Source of the DNA: a virus
Strand: one strand, 5' to 3'
Length of the DNA: 27,569 nt
IMG/VR virus record: IMGVR_UViG_3300047459_000093
Span: 1 to 27,569 of that record
The translations under genes and the position numbers were made by a program. The notes beneath the pieces are model-generated. The model worked only from the letters and a program-made list of their open reading frames with translations. It made no database searches and had not been told where the DNA came from. Positions 17,355 to 24,321 of the stretch are shown piece after piece (within the stretch, counting starts at the first letter, position 1; each line of letters starts with the position of its first letter).

Positions 17355-18113
17355 TTATATTCTAGTCTTCATAAACGTATTGAATTCAGATACAACTTTA
17401 ACAACAGCATCAGGCCTGATAACAATTATTTCTTTCAGGACATCATTACGTCTGTCAAGTCTTTCTCTATATGTAACTGGTAACAAACTAGGGTTAGGAT
17501 TATTGAAATCATAAAGTGTCAGGTCTTGATGAACACCATTCGCGTCTTCATAGTGATGAATTCCATTATACTGTTCGGATTCTCTCACCAAAAATATTTC
17601 TTCAGTCTGTCCCTGATTATCAGTATATGATACACGTTCTGTTTGGTTGAAATTTGTAGTATTTGGTTCTACACCCGTATCGATAATCAACTGTCCCATT
17701 TCAGGAATTTTACGAATGATTGTTCCGACTGTGCCACTTGTATTACCTGTCACGGTCTGACCTACAGGAAAATTATTTGATATATTACTATTGGTTGTAA
17801 CTATACGATACGGATATTTTACTTTGGCAATATCTAACATCTCGTAGGAAGGTTTTGGCCAACCTGATACACGAATATCATCATTCATAAGATAGAATGT
17901 CCAGTAATAATCAGTAGTTCCATATAATTTGTATGAGAGTGTATCAGGACGTTCTCCTGCCTGAATTGTATACTTGTTATAGAAAGAAGTGTTGTTCTTT
18001 AGGTCATCAATCATATCCACATATTGAGATAGATTTTTGAAAAGAACGGGGTCTTCGCCGTTACCGAATTTGTAACCTATGTATTGAAAGTTTTCGAAAT
18101 ATTTGGTAGTCAT
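17355..18113 (-). CDS. gp53: Baseplate wedge subunit gp53
   Basis: This 252-residue protein has the gp53 signature at about residues 52-90: AGERPDTLSYKLYGTTDYYW, then FYLMNDDIRVSGWP. T4 gp53 (196 residues) has the same short LysM-like domain, in which a Gly-X-X-Pro-Asp start, a Tyr-Gly pair and paired Trp residues are conserved. The additional C-terminal part (about 110-252) carries a beta-rich TVTGNTSGTVGTI segment. gp53 clamps neighbouring wedges together in the inner baseplate. Its ATG overlaps the gp48 stop codon (TAATG), with AAGGTGG just upstream, so it is coupled to gp48 in the same late transcript. Confidence 0.85.
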   Translation of the reverse strand: MTTKYFENFQYIGYKFGNGEDPVLFKNLSQYVDMIDDLKNNTSFYNKYTIQAGERPDTLSYKLYGTTDYYWTFYLMNDDIRVSGWPKPSYEMLDIAKVKYPYRIVTTNSNISNNFPVGQTVTGNTSGTVGTIIRKIPEMGQLIIDTGVEPNTTNFNQTERVSYTDNQGQTEEIFLVRESEQYNGIHHYEDANGVHQDLTLYDFNNPNPSLLPVTYRERLDRRNDVLKEIIVIRPDAVVKVVSEFNTFMKTRI

Positions 18114-19066
18114 TAGAATCCACCTTCTTCTACATCAGTTCTACTCAATGTTCTTGACTCTTGGAATGATAGTGTCATTTCAATATCGGTAAAGTTACCA
18201 TCCTCGTGAAATGACATCGCTGTTGTGTTATAGTTTGTTGTGACATCACGCAGATAGACTGGTTTGATTTTATTAGCAACAAAGTCACCGTCATACAAAA
18301 CATCAATCTGAAATCTGTTAGGGAACTTATATCCAACTGATATTTTTGATGCGCCAACATCAAGAGTAATATCTTCAGGATAGAGTTCAGTTCGGAAGAA
18401 CTTTACGATTTCTTTACATTCCTCTGCTTCTTTTGCAGATGTAGGAATGAATTTGAATGTGAATGAAAAGTCACGCAGACCCACTTGTTTGAATAGAACA
18501 CGAGTGTTTGGATTTGTGGTAACTCGACCCGCAGACTTAAATGCACCAGCTAGTTCGTCTGGCCCTTTTGATGCAAGTTTTACTGCACCTAGTTTTGCCA
18601 TATCCGAACCACCCGAACCAGTAAGACCAGAAGATAAGGTTTTCATACCCGCATCAATCATTTCGGATATTGCACCCGTTCCGCTCTGTAAACCTCTCTC
18701 TGCAGCTGCACCCATTCCGCCCAAGTCCATGTTATCATACGCAACATTATCACGGAATGCAAGTCCTACAGGAAGATAAATTGATACTTGTCTATTTGTT
18801 AATTGTGGTTGTGCTGGCCCTGTGATTGGAAAGTTTTTCAGTTTACCAGATGCCTCATCCGCTGCTTTCTGTTGTTCTTCCTTTGATAGACTCAAGAATG
18901 ACAAAGCACCTTCACCTAGTTCCGTGACGGTATCTGCTAAGTTTCCGAGGTCTGTTTGTGGTTCTTCAAGAACAGTGAATACAAGTCTACCCTTATAGTC
19001 ATCTGGATTGTTTAGAGGATACTCTAAATCTACTCTTTTTCTTGCTTCATCTACGCCTTGAGTCAT
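18113..19066 (-). CDS. gp48: Baseplate tail-tube cap gp48
   Basis: This 317-residue protein resembles T4 gp48 (364 residues), which caps the hub and forms the first layer on which the tail tube is built. The C-terminal half is diagnostic: NTRVLFKQVGLRDFSFTFKF near 194-213, then SAKEAEECKEIVKFFRTELYP near 217-237, YKFPNRFQIDVLYDG near 250-264, and a final TDIEMTLSFQESRTLSR. A Gly/Ala-rich middle region (about 115-160) is predicted to be flexible. It is the first gene of the coupled leftward block (gp48-gp53-hub-spike) and is preceded by a late promoter with a leader of about 30 nt. Confidence 0.85.
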   Translation of the reverse strand: MTQGVDEARKRVDLEYPLNNPDDYKGRLVFTVLEEPQTDLGNLADTVTELGEGALSFLSLSKEEQQKAADEASGKLKNFPITGPAQPQLTNRQVSIYLPVGLAFRDNVAYDNMDLGGMGAAAERGLQSGTGAISEMIDAGMKTLSSGLTGSGGSDMAKLGAVKLASKGPDELAGAFKSAGRVTTNPNTRVLFKQVGLRDFSFTFKFIPTSAKEAEECKEIVKFFRTELYPEDITLDVGASKISVGYKFPNRFQIDVLYDGDFVANKIKPVYLRDVTTNYNTTAMSFHEDGNFTDIEMTLSFQESRTLSRTDVEEGGF

Positions 19067-19101
19067 TGTCTACGATTCCGATAAATAGGTTATAACTGTT
19101 T

Positions 19102-19464
19102 CTATTTATAAGATTTTTCGTAATATATACCCGCAGACTCCAACAATTCTAACGCAAATTCTTGTTTCTTATCTAACTCTTGATAATAGACATGAGTTAT
19201 TCCTGACTGAATTATCAATTTCGCACAAGACACACACGGAGAAAGGGTTATATAAATCTTATGTCCCTGTGTCGCAATACCTAATCTGGCTGATTCGGAT
19301 ATTATTCTAGCTTCTGCGTGTTGTGTCGTATCAGGATGTTCTCTTTCAGTTAGGTGTGTATTGTGTGAAGAGACACCATTAGTGAGATATGCGCCAACCT
19401 GATATCTTTTGTTTTTGGCCAGTTCTTTTTGTTCGATTGCGAAATTCATGAACGTATCGGTCAT
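19102..19464 (-). CDS. cd: Deoxycytidylate (dCMP) deaminase-like protein
   Basis: This 120-residue protein is a zinc-dependent cytidine/deoxycytidylate deaminase-fold enzyme. His49-Ala-Glu51 supplies one zinc ligand and the proton-shuttling Glu; Pro76-Cys77-Val-Ser-Cys80 supplies the other two ligands. The RYQVGAYL block at 20-27 is typical of dCMP deaminases, which convert dCMP to dUMP for thymidylate synthesis. T4 Cd has 193 residues, so this is a short form with no room for the T4-type insertion. The ATG at 19464 has GAGG 9 nt upstream; a second ATG 5 codons later is possible. The first 86 nt overlap the end of the TOPRIM gene in another frame, so the two are probably co-translated. dCMP is the likely substrate but this is not proven. 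Confidence 0.8.
   Translation of the reverse strand: MTDTFMNFAIEQKELAKNKRYQVGAYLTNGVSSHNTHLTEREHPDTTQHAEARIISESARLGIATQGHKIYITLSPCVSCAKLIIQSGITHVYYQELDKKQEFALELLESAGIYYEKSYK
19103..19110 (-). promoter_or_regulatory. Late promoter box TATAAATA for gp48 block
   Basis: An exact TATAAATA on the minus strand overlaps the TAG stop codon of the deaminase gene (19102-19104). Predicted initiation is near 19097, leaving about 30 nt before the gp48 ATG. The box is followed by GAAAC, the same five bases found after the box at 20448. Confidence 0.72.
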
Positions 19465-19957
19465 ATCCGATTTCCTCTATTAATTCATAATTATCATTAC
19501 AGTTTTTTATATCAAAGGTAAATGATTTATCACCCACAGTTTCCAAAATCCAATTTGTCTGCCTATATCCAGTAAAGTCATTATCAAACGCAGTAATGAT
19601 TTTATCAAATGATTTAATATAATCTAGTGATTCTTCTAACATCATAATAGGAAAATTACTATGACATGTTGTTCCTACAATTGGTGGAATCATATTGGTT
19701 GTTCTAAGAAACGCTTCTGCAACAACGAGAACCTCAATTTCACCCTCAACAATTATCAGTTCTTCACCACCCCTATCGAATATACTACTTCCATATAATT
19801 GTAGTATTCTGTCTGCCTTGTGTCGCCATACTTTAGTATCATCTGATAAGTTTCTCTCTTGGGTAAAACCTTCTCCTATATAAGGCATATATAACTTATG
19901 AGAATCTGTATACGCACCATACTTGTCTAGAACTGTTTGAGATATTCCTCTAATCAT
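19379..19957 (-). CDS. Stand-alone TOPRIM-domain protein, primase-like
   Basis: Starting at the ATG at 19957 this is a 192-residue protein. It begins like the RNA-polymerase part of T7 gp4-type primases (MIRGISQTVLDKYG), has a WRHKADRILQLYG segment at 44-56, and then a TOPRIM core: IIVEGEIE with Glu71, and ITAFDNDFTG with Asp125 and Asp127, the metal-binding set. The zinc-binding domain and helicase domain of full-length primase-helicases are absent. A longer form from 20026 would overlap gp4 and is less likely. T4 uses separate gp61 and gp41, so this is a different primase lineage. It may be part of a split primase or a separate nuclease or regulatory protein. The ATG has no Shine-Dalgarno sequence and follows a late box by 5 nt. 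Confidence 0.72.
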   Translation of the reverse strand: MIRGISQTVLDKYGAYTDSHKLYMPYIGEGFTQERNLSDDTKVWRHKADRILQLYGSSIFDRGGEELIIVEGEIEVLVVAEAFLRTTNMIPPIVGTTCHSNFPIMMLEESLDYIKSFDKIITAFDNDFTGYRQTNWILETVGDKSFTFDIKNCNDNYELIEEIGYDRYVHEFRNRTKRTGQKQKISGWRISH

Positions 19958-19962
19958 TTTTT

Positions 19963-19970
19963 TATTTATA
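19963..19970 (-). promoter_or_regulatory. Late promoter box TATAAATA, 5 nt before TOPRIM ATG
   Basis: An exact TATAAATA on the minus strand is followed by AAAAA and the ATG at 19957. It shares a base with the gp4 start codon on the other strand, so the two divergent genes are separated by only 12 nt. With T4 spacing the transcript would begin at the TOPRIM start codon. Confidence 0.65.
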
Positions 19971-20446
19971 TGGCATATTCTGGTAGATATCGGGTAAAAA
20001 ACCCAACGAAATATAAAGGTGACCACACCAATGTGGTCTACCGTTCCCTATGGGAGAAACATGCATTCAAGTGGTGTGATGATAATCCTAGTGTGGTTGA
20101 ATGGTCATCCGAAGAAGTTGTAATACAATACTTATATGAAGTCGATAAGAGGTGGCATCGTTACTTTGTAGACCTAAAACTCAAGATGGACAATGGAAAG
20201 ACCTATCTGATTGAGATAAAACCAGATGCACAGACTCAACCCCCTACAGGTTCAAGGAGAACAAAAAGGTTTTTGAGTGAAAGTTTTACTTATGTCAAGA
20301 ACATGAACAAATGGCAAGCAGCAAATGAGTTCGCAAAAGATAGAGGTTGGCACTTCCAGATATGGACGGAGAAGAACGAACCATTGAAGAGTCTTATTCC
20401 CAAATCAACAAAACCATTAAAACCTTTCCAAAAACGTAAAAAATAA
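19970..20446 (+). CDS. gp4: Head completion protein gp4 (PD-(D/E)XK nuclease fold)
   Basis: Starting at the ATG at 19970 this is a 158-residue protein, close to T4 gp4 (150). The MAYSGRYRVKNPTKYKG start and YRSLWEKHAFKWCD block (24-37) are characteristic, so the longer upstream start at 19937 is rejected. Asp68 and Glu82-Ile-Lys84 form a D...ExK set in RYFVDLKLK and TYLIEIKP, consistent with a PD-(D/E)XK nuclease core. In T4, gp4 acts with gp50 after DNA packaging so that the tail can join the head. No Shine-Dalgarno sequence precedes the ATG and no plus-strand late promoter was seen upstream, so how it is expressed is unclear. It is the first gene of the rightward tail cluster. Confidence 0.88.
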   Translation: MAYSGRYRVKNPTKYKGDHTNVVYRSLWEKHAFKWCDDNPSVVEWSSEEVVIQYLYEVDKRWHRYFVDLKLKMDNGKTYLIEIKPDAQTQPPTGSRRTKRFLSESFTYVKNMNKWQAANEFAKDRGWHFQIWTEKNEPLKSLIPKSTKPLKPFQKRKK

Positions 20447-20447
20447 G

Positions 20448-20455
20448 TATAAATA
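20448..20455 (+). promoter_or_regulatory. Late promoter box TATAAATA, 5 nt before ATG at 20461
   Basis: An exact TATAAATA on the plus strand begins just after the gp4 stop codon. It is followed by GAAAC and then ATG at 20461, with no Shine-Dalgarno sequence. The predicted first transcribed base is the A of the start codon. Confidence 0.77.
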
Positions 20456-20460
20456 GAAAC

Positions 20461-21054
20461 ATGAGTAATATCTTCAACAGACTGGAACTACAGGCATTCC
20501 GCGCTGGGGTGACGCCACGCACCAAAGAAAGTCGTGATTGGTTTCGGAAGAAAGCATCGAATCTTCGTTCAATCAACCGTAATGAGTTGATGAAAGAAGA
20601 ACCGCTCAAACGAAGAGCGCAACGTGGCGTGGTCGGTTCGATGCAGATGTTCTTCTATGACCCGAAGACCAAAGACAAACTACCATATTATGATGTATTT
20701 CCATTGGTTGTCGTAGTCGGGCCTGCGGAAGGTGGATTCTATGGATTGAACCTTCATTATCTCCCACCAATTCTTCGTGCAAAGATGTTAGACTCATTAA
20801 TGGAAACCGCGACTAGTAAGACATCTGATGATGCAAAGTTCGCAATAACATATAGTAAATTACAAAGTATTTCAAAGCTGAGATATTATAAACCATGTTT
20901 CAAACACTACTTGAATAAACACGTTTCGAGTAAATTTGCAGAAGTCCCTGCACCCGAATGGGAGATTGCAACCTTTCTTCCAACCGCAGACTTCCGTAAG
21001 TCAAACTCACAAAAAGTATTCTACGATTCAAGACAGATGATAGGTAAAGGTTAA
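20461..21054 (+). CDS. Conserved T4-like morphogenesis protein, possibly gp2 DNA end protector
   Basis: This 197-residue protein is of a type that is well conserved in marine T4-like phages, often annotated as the gp2 DNA end protector. Features are FNRLELQAFRAGVTPRTKES near 5-24, a central DKLPYYDVFPLVVVVGPAEG segment near 72-91, FYGLNLHYLPP near 93-103, and KLRYYKPCFKHYL near 140-152. It is basic overall, and no catalytic motif was seen. T4 gp2 has 274 residues, so the assignment is tentative; the position beside gp4 supports it. The next gene starts within its stop codon (TAATG). Its own start is the best example of the late box-5 nt-ATG layout. Confidence 0.6.
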   Translation: MSNIFNRLELQAFRAGVTPRTKESRDWFRKKASNLRSINRNELMKEEPLKRRAQRGVVGSMQMFFYDPKTKDKLPYYDVFPLVVVVGPAEGGFYGLNLHYLPPILRAKMLDSLMETATSKTSDDAKFAITYSKLQSISKLRYYKPCFKHYLNKHVSSKFAEVPAPEWEIATFLPTADFRKSNSQKVFYDSRQMIGKG

Positions 21055-21755
21055 TGACAACTCGTATCGATGATTTCAAATCACAGGTAGGTAAAGCTGG
21101 TGGTTTTGCAATGGGAAATCTTTATAAGATTTTCCTTCCGCCTATCTCTGGTGAAGCAAGAGAGATGAATTTGTTGTGTAGAGCCGCATCAATGCCTGGC
21201 AGACAAGTCCTCTCTACAGAGAAACAGATTGGTTTACAGACAACCAAAGTTGCATATGGATATGCAGTGGATGATATATCTCTATCCTTTCATGTCATGA
21301 ATGACTATAAAGTCAGAACATACTTTGAGGCATGGCAAAATCTTGCAGTAAATCAAGAGACACTAGAAGTAGGATACTACAATGACTATACACACCCTGT
21401 CGTGATTCAACAGATAAAAAAGGGTGTCGCATTTCCATTGAAAAAGAAAAAGATTTTTGATTCAGGTAAACTACCAAGTTCTATCGCGAATCGTTTACCT
21501 CGTATTGGGCCTCTTGATTTGGCGCAAGGCGAGATTGACTTAAATCTACTTACAGGTGATAAGATTGCTTATACTTGTATACTAGATAAAGCATACCCAA
21601 CTACATTGAATGCAATTGAGTTGAGTGATGATGGCCAGAACCTTCAACTAGACGTTCAGTTATCTTATAAGAACTGGAGAAGTGAAGGCGGAGATGCCGG
21701 CGGCGGTGGATTTATCGAAGGTCTTGCTGGTGAATTGATTAGGAAATTCTTATAA
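21054..21755 (+). CDS. gp54: Tail-tube-family protein, probable baseplate tube initiator gp54
   Basis: This 233-residue protein has the tail-tube (gp19) family pattern: an N-terminal RIDDFKSQVGKAGGFAMGNLY, then LLCRAASMPGRQV near 40-52, a DDISLSFHVMNDYKVRTYFEAW segment near 73-94 (its core is the common ND-x-x-x-R-x-x-F-x-x-W motif), and a C-terminal beta region (LQLDVQLSYKNW). The C-terminal tail is Gly-rich. In T4 both gp19 and gp54 belong to this fold; position next to gp26 and gp29, rather than beside a sheath gene, favours gp54, which starts tube polymerisation on gp48. The ATG overlaps the previous stop codon. It could instead be a second tube protein. Confidence 0.68.
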   Translation: MTTRIDDFKSQVGKAGGFAMGNLYKIFLPPISGEAREMNLLCRAASMPGRQVLSTEKQIGLQTTKVAYGYAVDDISLSFHVMNDYKVRTYFEAWQNLAVNQETLEVGYYNDYTHPVVIQQIKKGVAFPLKKKKIFDSGKLPSSIANRLPRIGPLDLAQGEIDLNLLTGDKIAYTCILDKAYPTTLNAIELSDDGQNLQLDVQLSYKNWRSEGGDAGGGGFIEGLAGELIRKFL

Positions 21756-21769
21756 TTGTGGAGTAAATA

Positions 21770-22477
21770 ATGGCGTTACCTAAACTAAACGACAATCTAA
21801 AATACGAGATGGTGATTCCATCAACCGATAAGATTGTCACATTTAGACCATACTTGGTCAAAGAGGAGAAAGTTCTTCTCTCTGCTTTTGAGTCGCAAGA
21901 CCAAAAACAGGCAATGAGAGCGATGATGGATACTGTTATCGCATGTGTGAATGATGATATTAAATCAACAGAACTAACAACATTTGATGTTGAGTATATG
22001 TTCACTCAAATTCGTAGTAAGTCTGTTGGTGAGACATCTACACTGATAATGAAGTGTGATGCAATAGACTGTGATAAGTCTACCGAAGTTTTGGTTGATT
22101 TAACTACGGTCAAGATTGAGAAGACCGATGTAGACCCCGTGATTCAGTTGACAGATGATATCTATGTTGAGATGAGATATCCAACCTATGATGGTTTTGT
22201 AAAAAACTTCAAAGAGGGTATCAGTGAGGCAGAGTTTGGATTTCAAATGTTAGAAGATTGTGTTGTAGCAATTCTGACCGATGATGAAAAACATTTGGCC
22301 AATGAAGTAAGTAAAAAAGAATTGAATGATTTTATTGAATCCATGACCAACACTCAGTTCGAAAAGATTGGCAAATTTCTTCAGACTGTTCCCGTCATGA
22401 GAAAAGAGGTTGAGTTCACCTGTGAGTGTGGTCATCAGAATAAAGTAACACTGGAGGGTCTTCAAGATTTTTTTTAG
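21770..22477 (+). CDS. gp26: Baseplate hub/tail assembly protein gp26
   Basis: This 235-residue protein matches the T4-like baseplate hub assembly family to which T4 gp26 (208 residues) belongs. It shows the MALPKLNDNLKYEMVIPST start, RPYLVKEEKVLLSAFESQD near 26-44, a central Cys pair (KCDAIDC near 99-105) and a C-terminal Cys pair (FTCECGHQ), which together could bind zinc, and ends in LEGLQDFF before TAG. GGAG lies 6 nt before the ATG. The last codons overlap a strong -1 frameshift signal that would add 63 residues. The location directly before the tape measure gene is where other tailed phages encode tail assembly chaperones with the same kind of frameshift. Confidence 0.85.
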   Translation: MALPKLNDNLKYEMVIPSTDKIVTFRPYLVKEEKVLLSAFESQDQKQAMRAMMDTVIACVNDDIKSTELTTFDVEYMFTQIRSKSVGETSTLIMKCDAIDCDKSTEVLVDLTTVKIEKTDVDPVIQLTDDIYVEMRYPTYDGFVKNFKEGISEAEFGFQMLEDCVVAILTDDEKHLANEVSKKELNDFIESMTNTQFEKIGKFLQTVPVMRKEVEFTCECGHQNKVTLEGLQDFF

Positions 22478-22492
22478 TATGCCTCTCGCATG
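22453..22492 (+). other. Candidate programmed -1 frameshift signal
   Basis: Three elements line up at the 3' end of gp26. An internal Shine-Dalgarno-like GGAGGG lies at 22453-22458. A slippery T-TTT-TTT heptamer in the gp26 frame lies at 22468-22474, directly before the TAG stop at 22475. A small hairpin (UAUGC paired with GCAUG, including a G-U pair, loop CUCUC) lies at 22478-22492. The spacing resembles the E. coli dnaX signal. Slipping back one base puts ribosomes in the frame that is open to 22665. Confidence 0.65.
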
Positions 22493-22665
22493 ATAATTTG
22501 GTCAATCATTTCAAGACCAACTTCGCGCTGATGCAACATTTTAATTATTCATTACATGATATTGAACATATGATGCCGTGGGAGAGGGAGATTTATCTAG
22601 TATTACTGGAAGAGTGGTTAAAAGAACAAGAAGAAAAAATGAAAGAAAATAATAACGGGTTCTAA
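22474..22665 (+). CDS. Downstream -1 frame of gp26, tail assembly chaperone-like extension
   Basis: This 63-codon frame is open from the slippery site to TAA at 22663-22665. It has no start codon with a Shine-Dalgarno sequence; the first in-frame ATG, at 22531, would leave only 44 codons. The predicted peptide is structured: HFKTNFALMQHFNYSLHDIE, then MMPWEREIYLVLLEEWLKEQ. The PWEREIY-type motif is typical of small proteins encoded beside gp26 in T4-like phages (sometimes labelled gp51). The full frameshift product would have 298 residues. The tape measure ATG follows 2 nt after its stop. The reading as a frameshift extension is inferred; a separate small gene is the alternative. Confidence 0.62.
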   Translation, partial: LVCLSHDNLVNHFKTNFALMQHFNYSLHDIEHMMPWEREIYLVLLEEWLKEQEEKMKENNNGF

Positions 22666-22667
22666 AA

Positions 22668-24296
22668 ATGGCAGAAGTAACCATAGCACACCTCACCGAA
22701 GCGGTTCAGGAAGAAGGCGCAGAAAGTGAAAAGAGAGATAAAAAACAGATTGAGCAACTCGCCACTCTGAATAAATCTTTTGGACAATTTTTTCAGGCAC
22801 AAAAATCTAGTAAACTCGACAAACTCGAAGAAGCACGAGAGAAGGTATCTGGCCCCAAACCCACTAAAGAGAACTTTAGTGATGCGGCCGCCGGTGCGAA
22901 AGATGCATTGGGGTTTGGTCTTCTAGGTTTTCTGGGTATTGTTACTGCAGCAATCTCTGGTCTTGCAACAGGTATCGCGGTAGGTCTAGGTAAATACCTT
23001 GCTGCACTTGGTAGAACCTTTGATAATTTGACTGGTAATAGAATTGGTAAGGCGATAACAAACCTTACACGACAAATTAGAGGTGGTGTGTTTAGACTCA
23101 TAGGTCTGTTACCAAATGGAAAGTTAGACCCATCTGCATCGAAGTTCGCAAGATTCTTGAGAGCGGTAAGAAGTCCGTTTGTTAGTGCCACGGGGTTTTT
23201 CAAGACTATTCAAGGTGGTATGTTTCGATTATTTGGACTAGGTATTGATGGTAAACCAGTAACCACTACATCAAACTTTGTCAAGTCAATACTTAAATTT
23301 GGTAATCTCTTCAAACCAATTACAAGTGTATTCGCTGATAGTTTCAAAGAAGTTGGTTCTGCACTGAAAGGGATTGGTAATACTATTAAGAGTGGTGTCA
23401 ATTCTACCACTCAAGTTTTCCAGACTATTGGAAAAACTTTTAGTGCATTGCGTGGCGCATTGTCTCCGATATTTACAGTATTCAAGACACTGGGTCGAGT
23501 AATCTTTGCACCTCTTACTTTAATAATGAGTATTATCGATGGTATCAAGGGTGCAATTTCAGGGTATCAACAAGAAGGGGTTTTAGGTGGTATTCTTGGT
23601 GCAATCGGCGGTGTTCTATCTGGACTGATTGGTATGCCTCTTGACCTAGTAAAATCTGCGATTGGATTTATTGCGGGTAAACTTGGATTTGAGAATGTCC
23701 AAGCGGCATTATCTGGTTTCAGTTTTGCTGATATGATTAAAGATACATTCATGGGTGTTGCCCGTGTATTTAATGATGTTCTTAAAAATCTATTCAGTGG
23801 ATTTGAGGATGGGTTTAGTGCTGGTCTGTCACAGATGTTTAAGTCAATGATGGTTTATGTGAAACGACTTCTATTATTTGGGCCAGCAGTTTTGGCGGGT
23901 GGTGCTGCAGCATTGGGCGCTGTTCTGCCAGGCGGCGATAGTCCAATCGAAGCATTCCAGAAAACATTTAGTAAAGTATTGAAAACGGGTGAAGGTAGTG
24001 CTGAAACAACATTACCTACTGAACAAGGGGAGACAGGCGAAGAAGAACCTGAACCTCCAATCGCTGCGCCACAAAATGTTGAGAGGGTTGTCGCGACACA
24101 AGAACAGGCAAGAATAAGACAAGCGAACATTGAAAGAATGCGGGCGAATAAAGAGGCAAATGATGCTAAAAAGGCTGCAATGGCAGTAAACACTGTAAAC
24201 GCACCGACAACTACTAATATGAGTAGTAATACCGCAGTCTTTACTGACCCGACTCCCGCAACTGATGACCTAGACAGAGAAGCGGCATCTTTCTAA
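22668..24296 (+). CDS. gp29: Tail tape measure protein gp29
   Basis: This 542-residue protein has the composition of a short tape measure: a charged helical N-terminus (about 1-75), then a Gly/Ala-rich hydrophobic stretch (about 80-110: FGLLGFLGIVTAAISGLATG), repeated basic amphipathic segments (about 130-270), a second hydrophobic stretch (about 290-345), and a Glu/Pro-rich, disordered C-terminus. T4 gp29 has 590 residues. With the usual rule of about 0.15 nm per residue the tail tube would be near 80 nm long. It follows gp26 and its frameshift frame by 2 nt, which is the usual order for tail assembly chaperone and tape measure. The Shine-Dalgarno sequence is weak, so translation may be coupled to the frameshift product. 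Confidence 0.82.
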   Translation: MAEVTIAHLTEAVQEEGAESEKRDKKQIEQLATLNKSFGQFFQAQKSSKLDKLEEAREKVSGPKPTKENFSDAAAGAKDALGFGLLGFLGIVTAAISGLATGIAVGLGKYLAALGRTFDNLTGNRIGKAITNLTRQIRGGVFRLIGLLPNGKLDPSASKFARFLRAVRSPFVSATGFFKTIQGGMFRLFGLGIDGKPVTTTSNFVKSILKFGNLFKPITSVFADSFKEVGSALKGIGNTIKSGVNSTTQVFQTIGKTFSALRGALSPIFTVFKTLGRVIFAPLTLIMSIIDGIKGAISGYQQEGVLGGILGAIGGVLSGLIGMPLDLVKSAIGFIAGKLGFENVQAALSGFSFADMIKDTFMGVARVFNDVLKNLFSGFEDGFSAGLSQMFKSMMVYVKRLLLFGPAVLAGGAAALGAVLPGGDSPIEAFQKTFSKVLKTGEGSAETTLPTEQGETGEEEPEPPIAAPQNVERVVATQEQARIRQANIERMRANKEANDAKKAAMAVNTVNAPTTTNMSSNTAVFTDPTPATDDLDREAASF

Positions 24297-24297
24297 T

Positions 24298-24321
24298 AAA
24301 AAAGGGAGACCGAAGTCTCCC
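24298..24321 (-). terminator. Rho-independent terminator of gp32, C(UUCG)G loop
   Basis: On the minus strand a perfect 7-bp stem GGGAGAC/GTCTCCC (24321-24304) with a TTCG loop is followed by six T (24303-24298). The C(UUCG)G tetraloop is unusually stable and is a hallmark of T4 terminators. It lies 29 nt after the gp32 stop codon. On the plus strand the stem is not followed by a T run, so it should work only leftward. Confidence 0.92.

Noticed and set aside
19079-19086. GATAAATA on the plus strand near the gp48 start
   Set aside because: It deviates at the first base and points into the antisense of the deaminase gene with no plus-strand gene downstream before gp4.
19937-19969. Upstream start extending gp4 by 11 residues
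   Set aside because: The family N-terminus begins MAYSG at 19970; the extension has no conservation pattern or ribosome binding site.
19958-20026. Upstream start extending the TOPRIM gene by 23 residues
   Set aside because: The extension overlaps gp4 coding sequence and the primase-like pattern begins at the ATG at 19957.
22793-24193. Minus-strand open frames opposite the tape measure gene
   Set aside because: They are shadows of the Gly/Ala-rich coding sequence, with Pro/Ala/Ser-rich translations and no start signals.
24304-24321. Hairpin as a two-way terminator between gp29 and gp32
   Set aside because: Only the minus-strand side has a T run; the plus-strand side is followed by a C-rich stretch.
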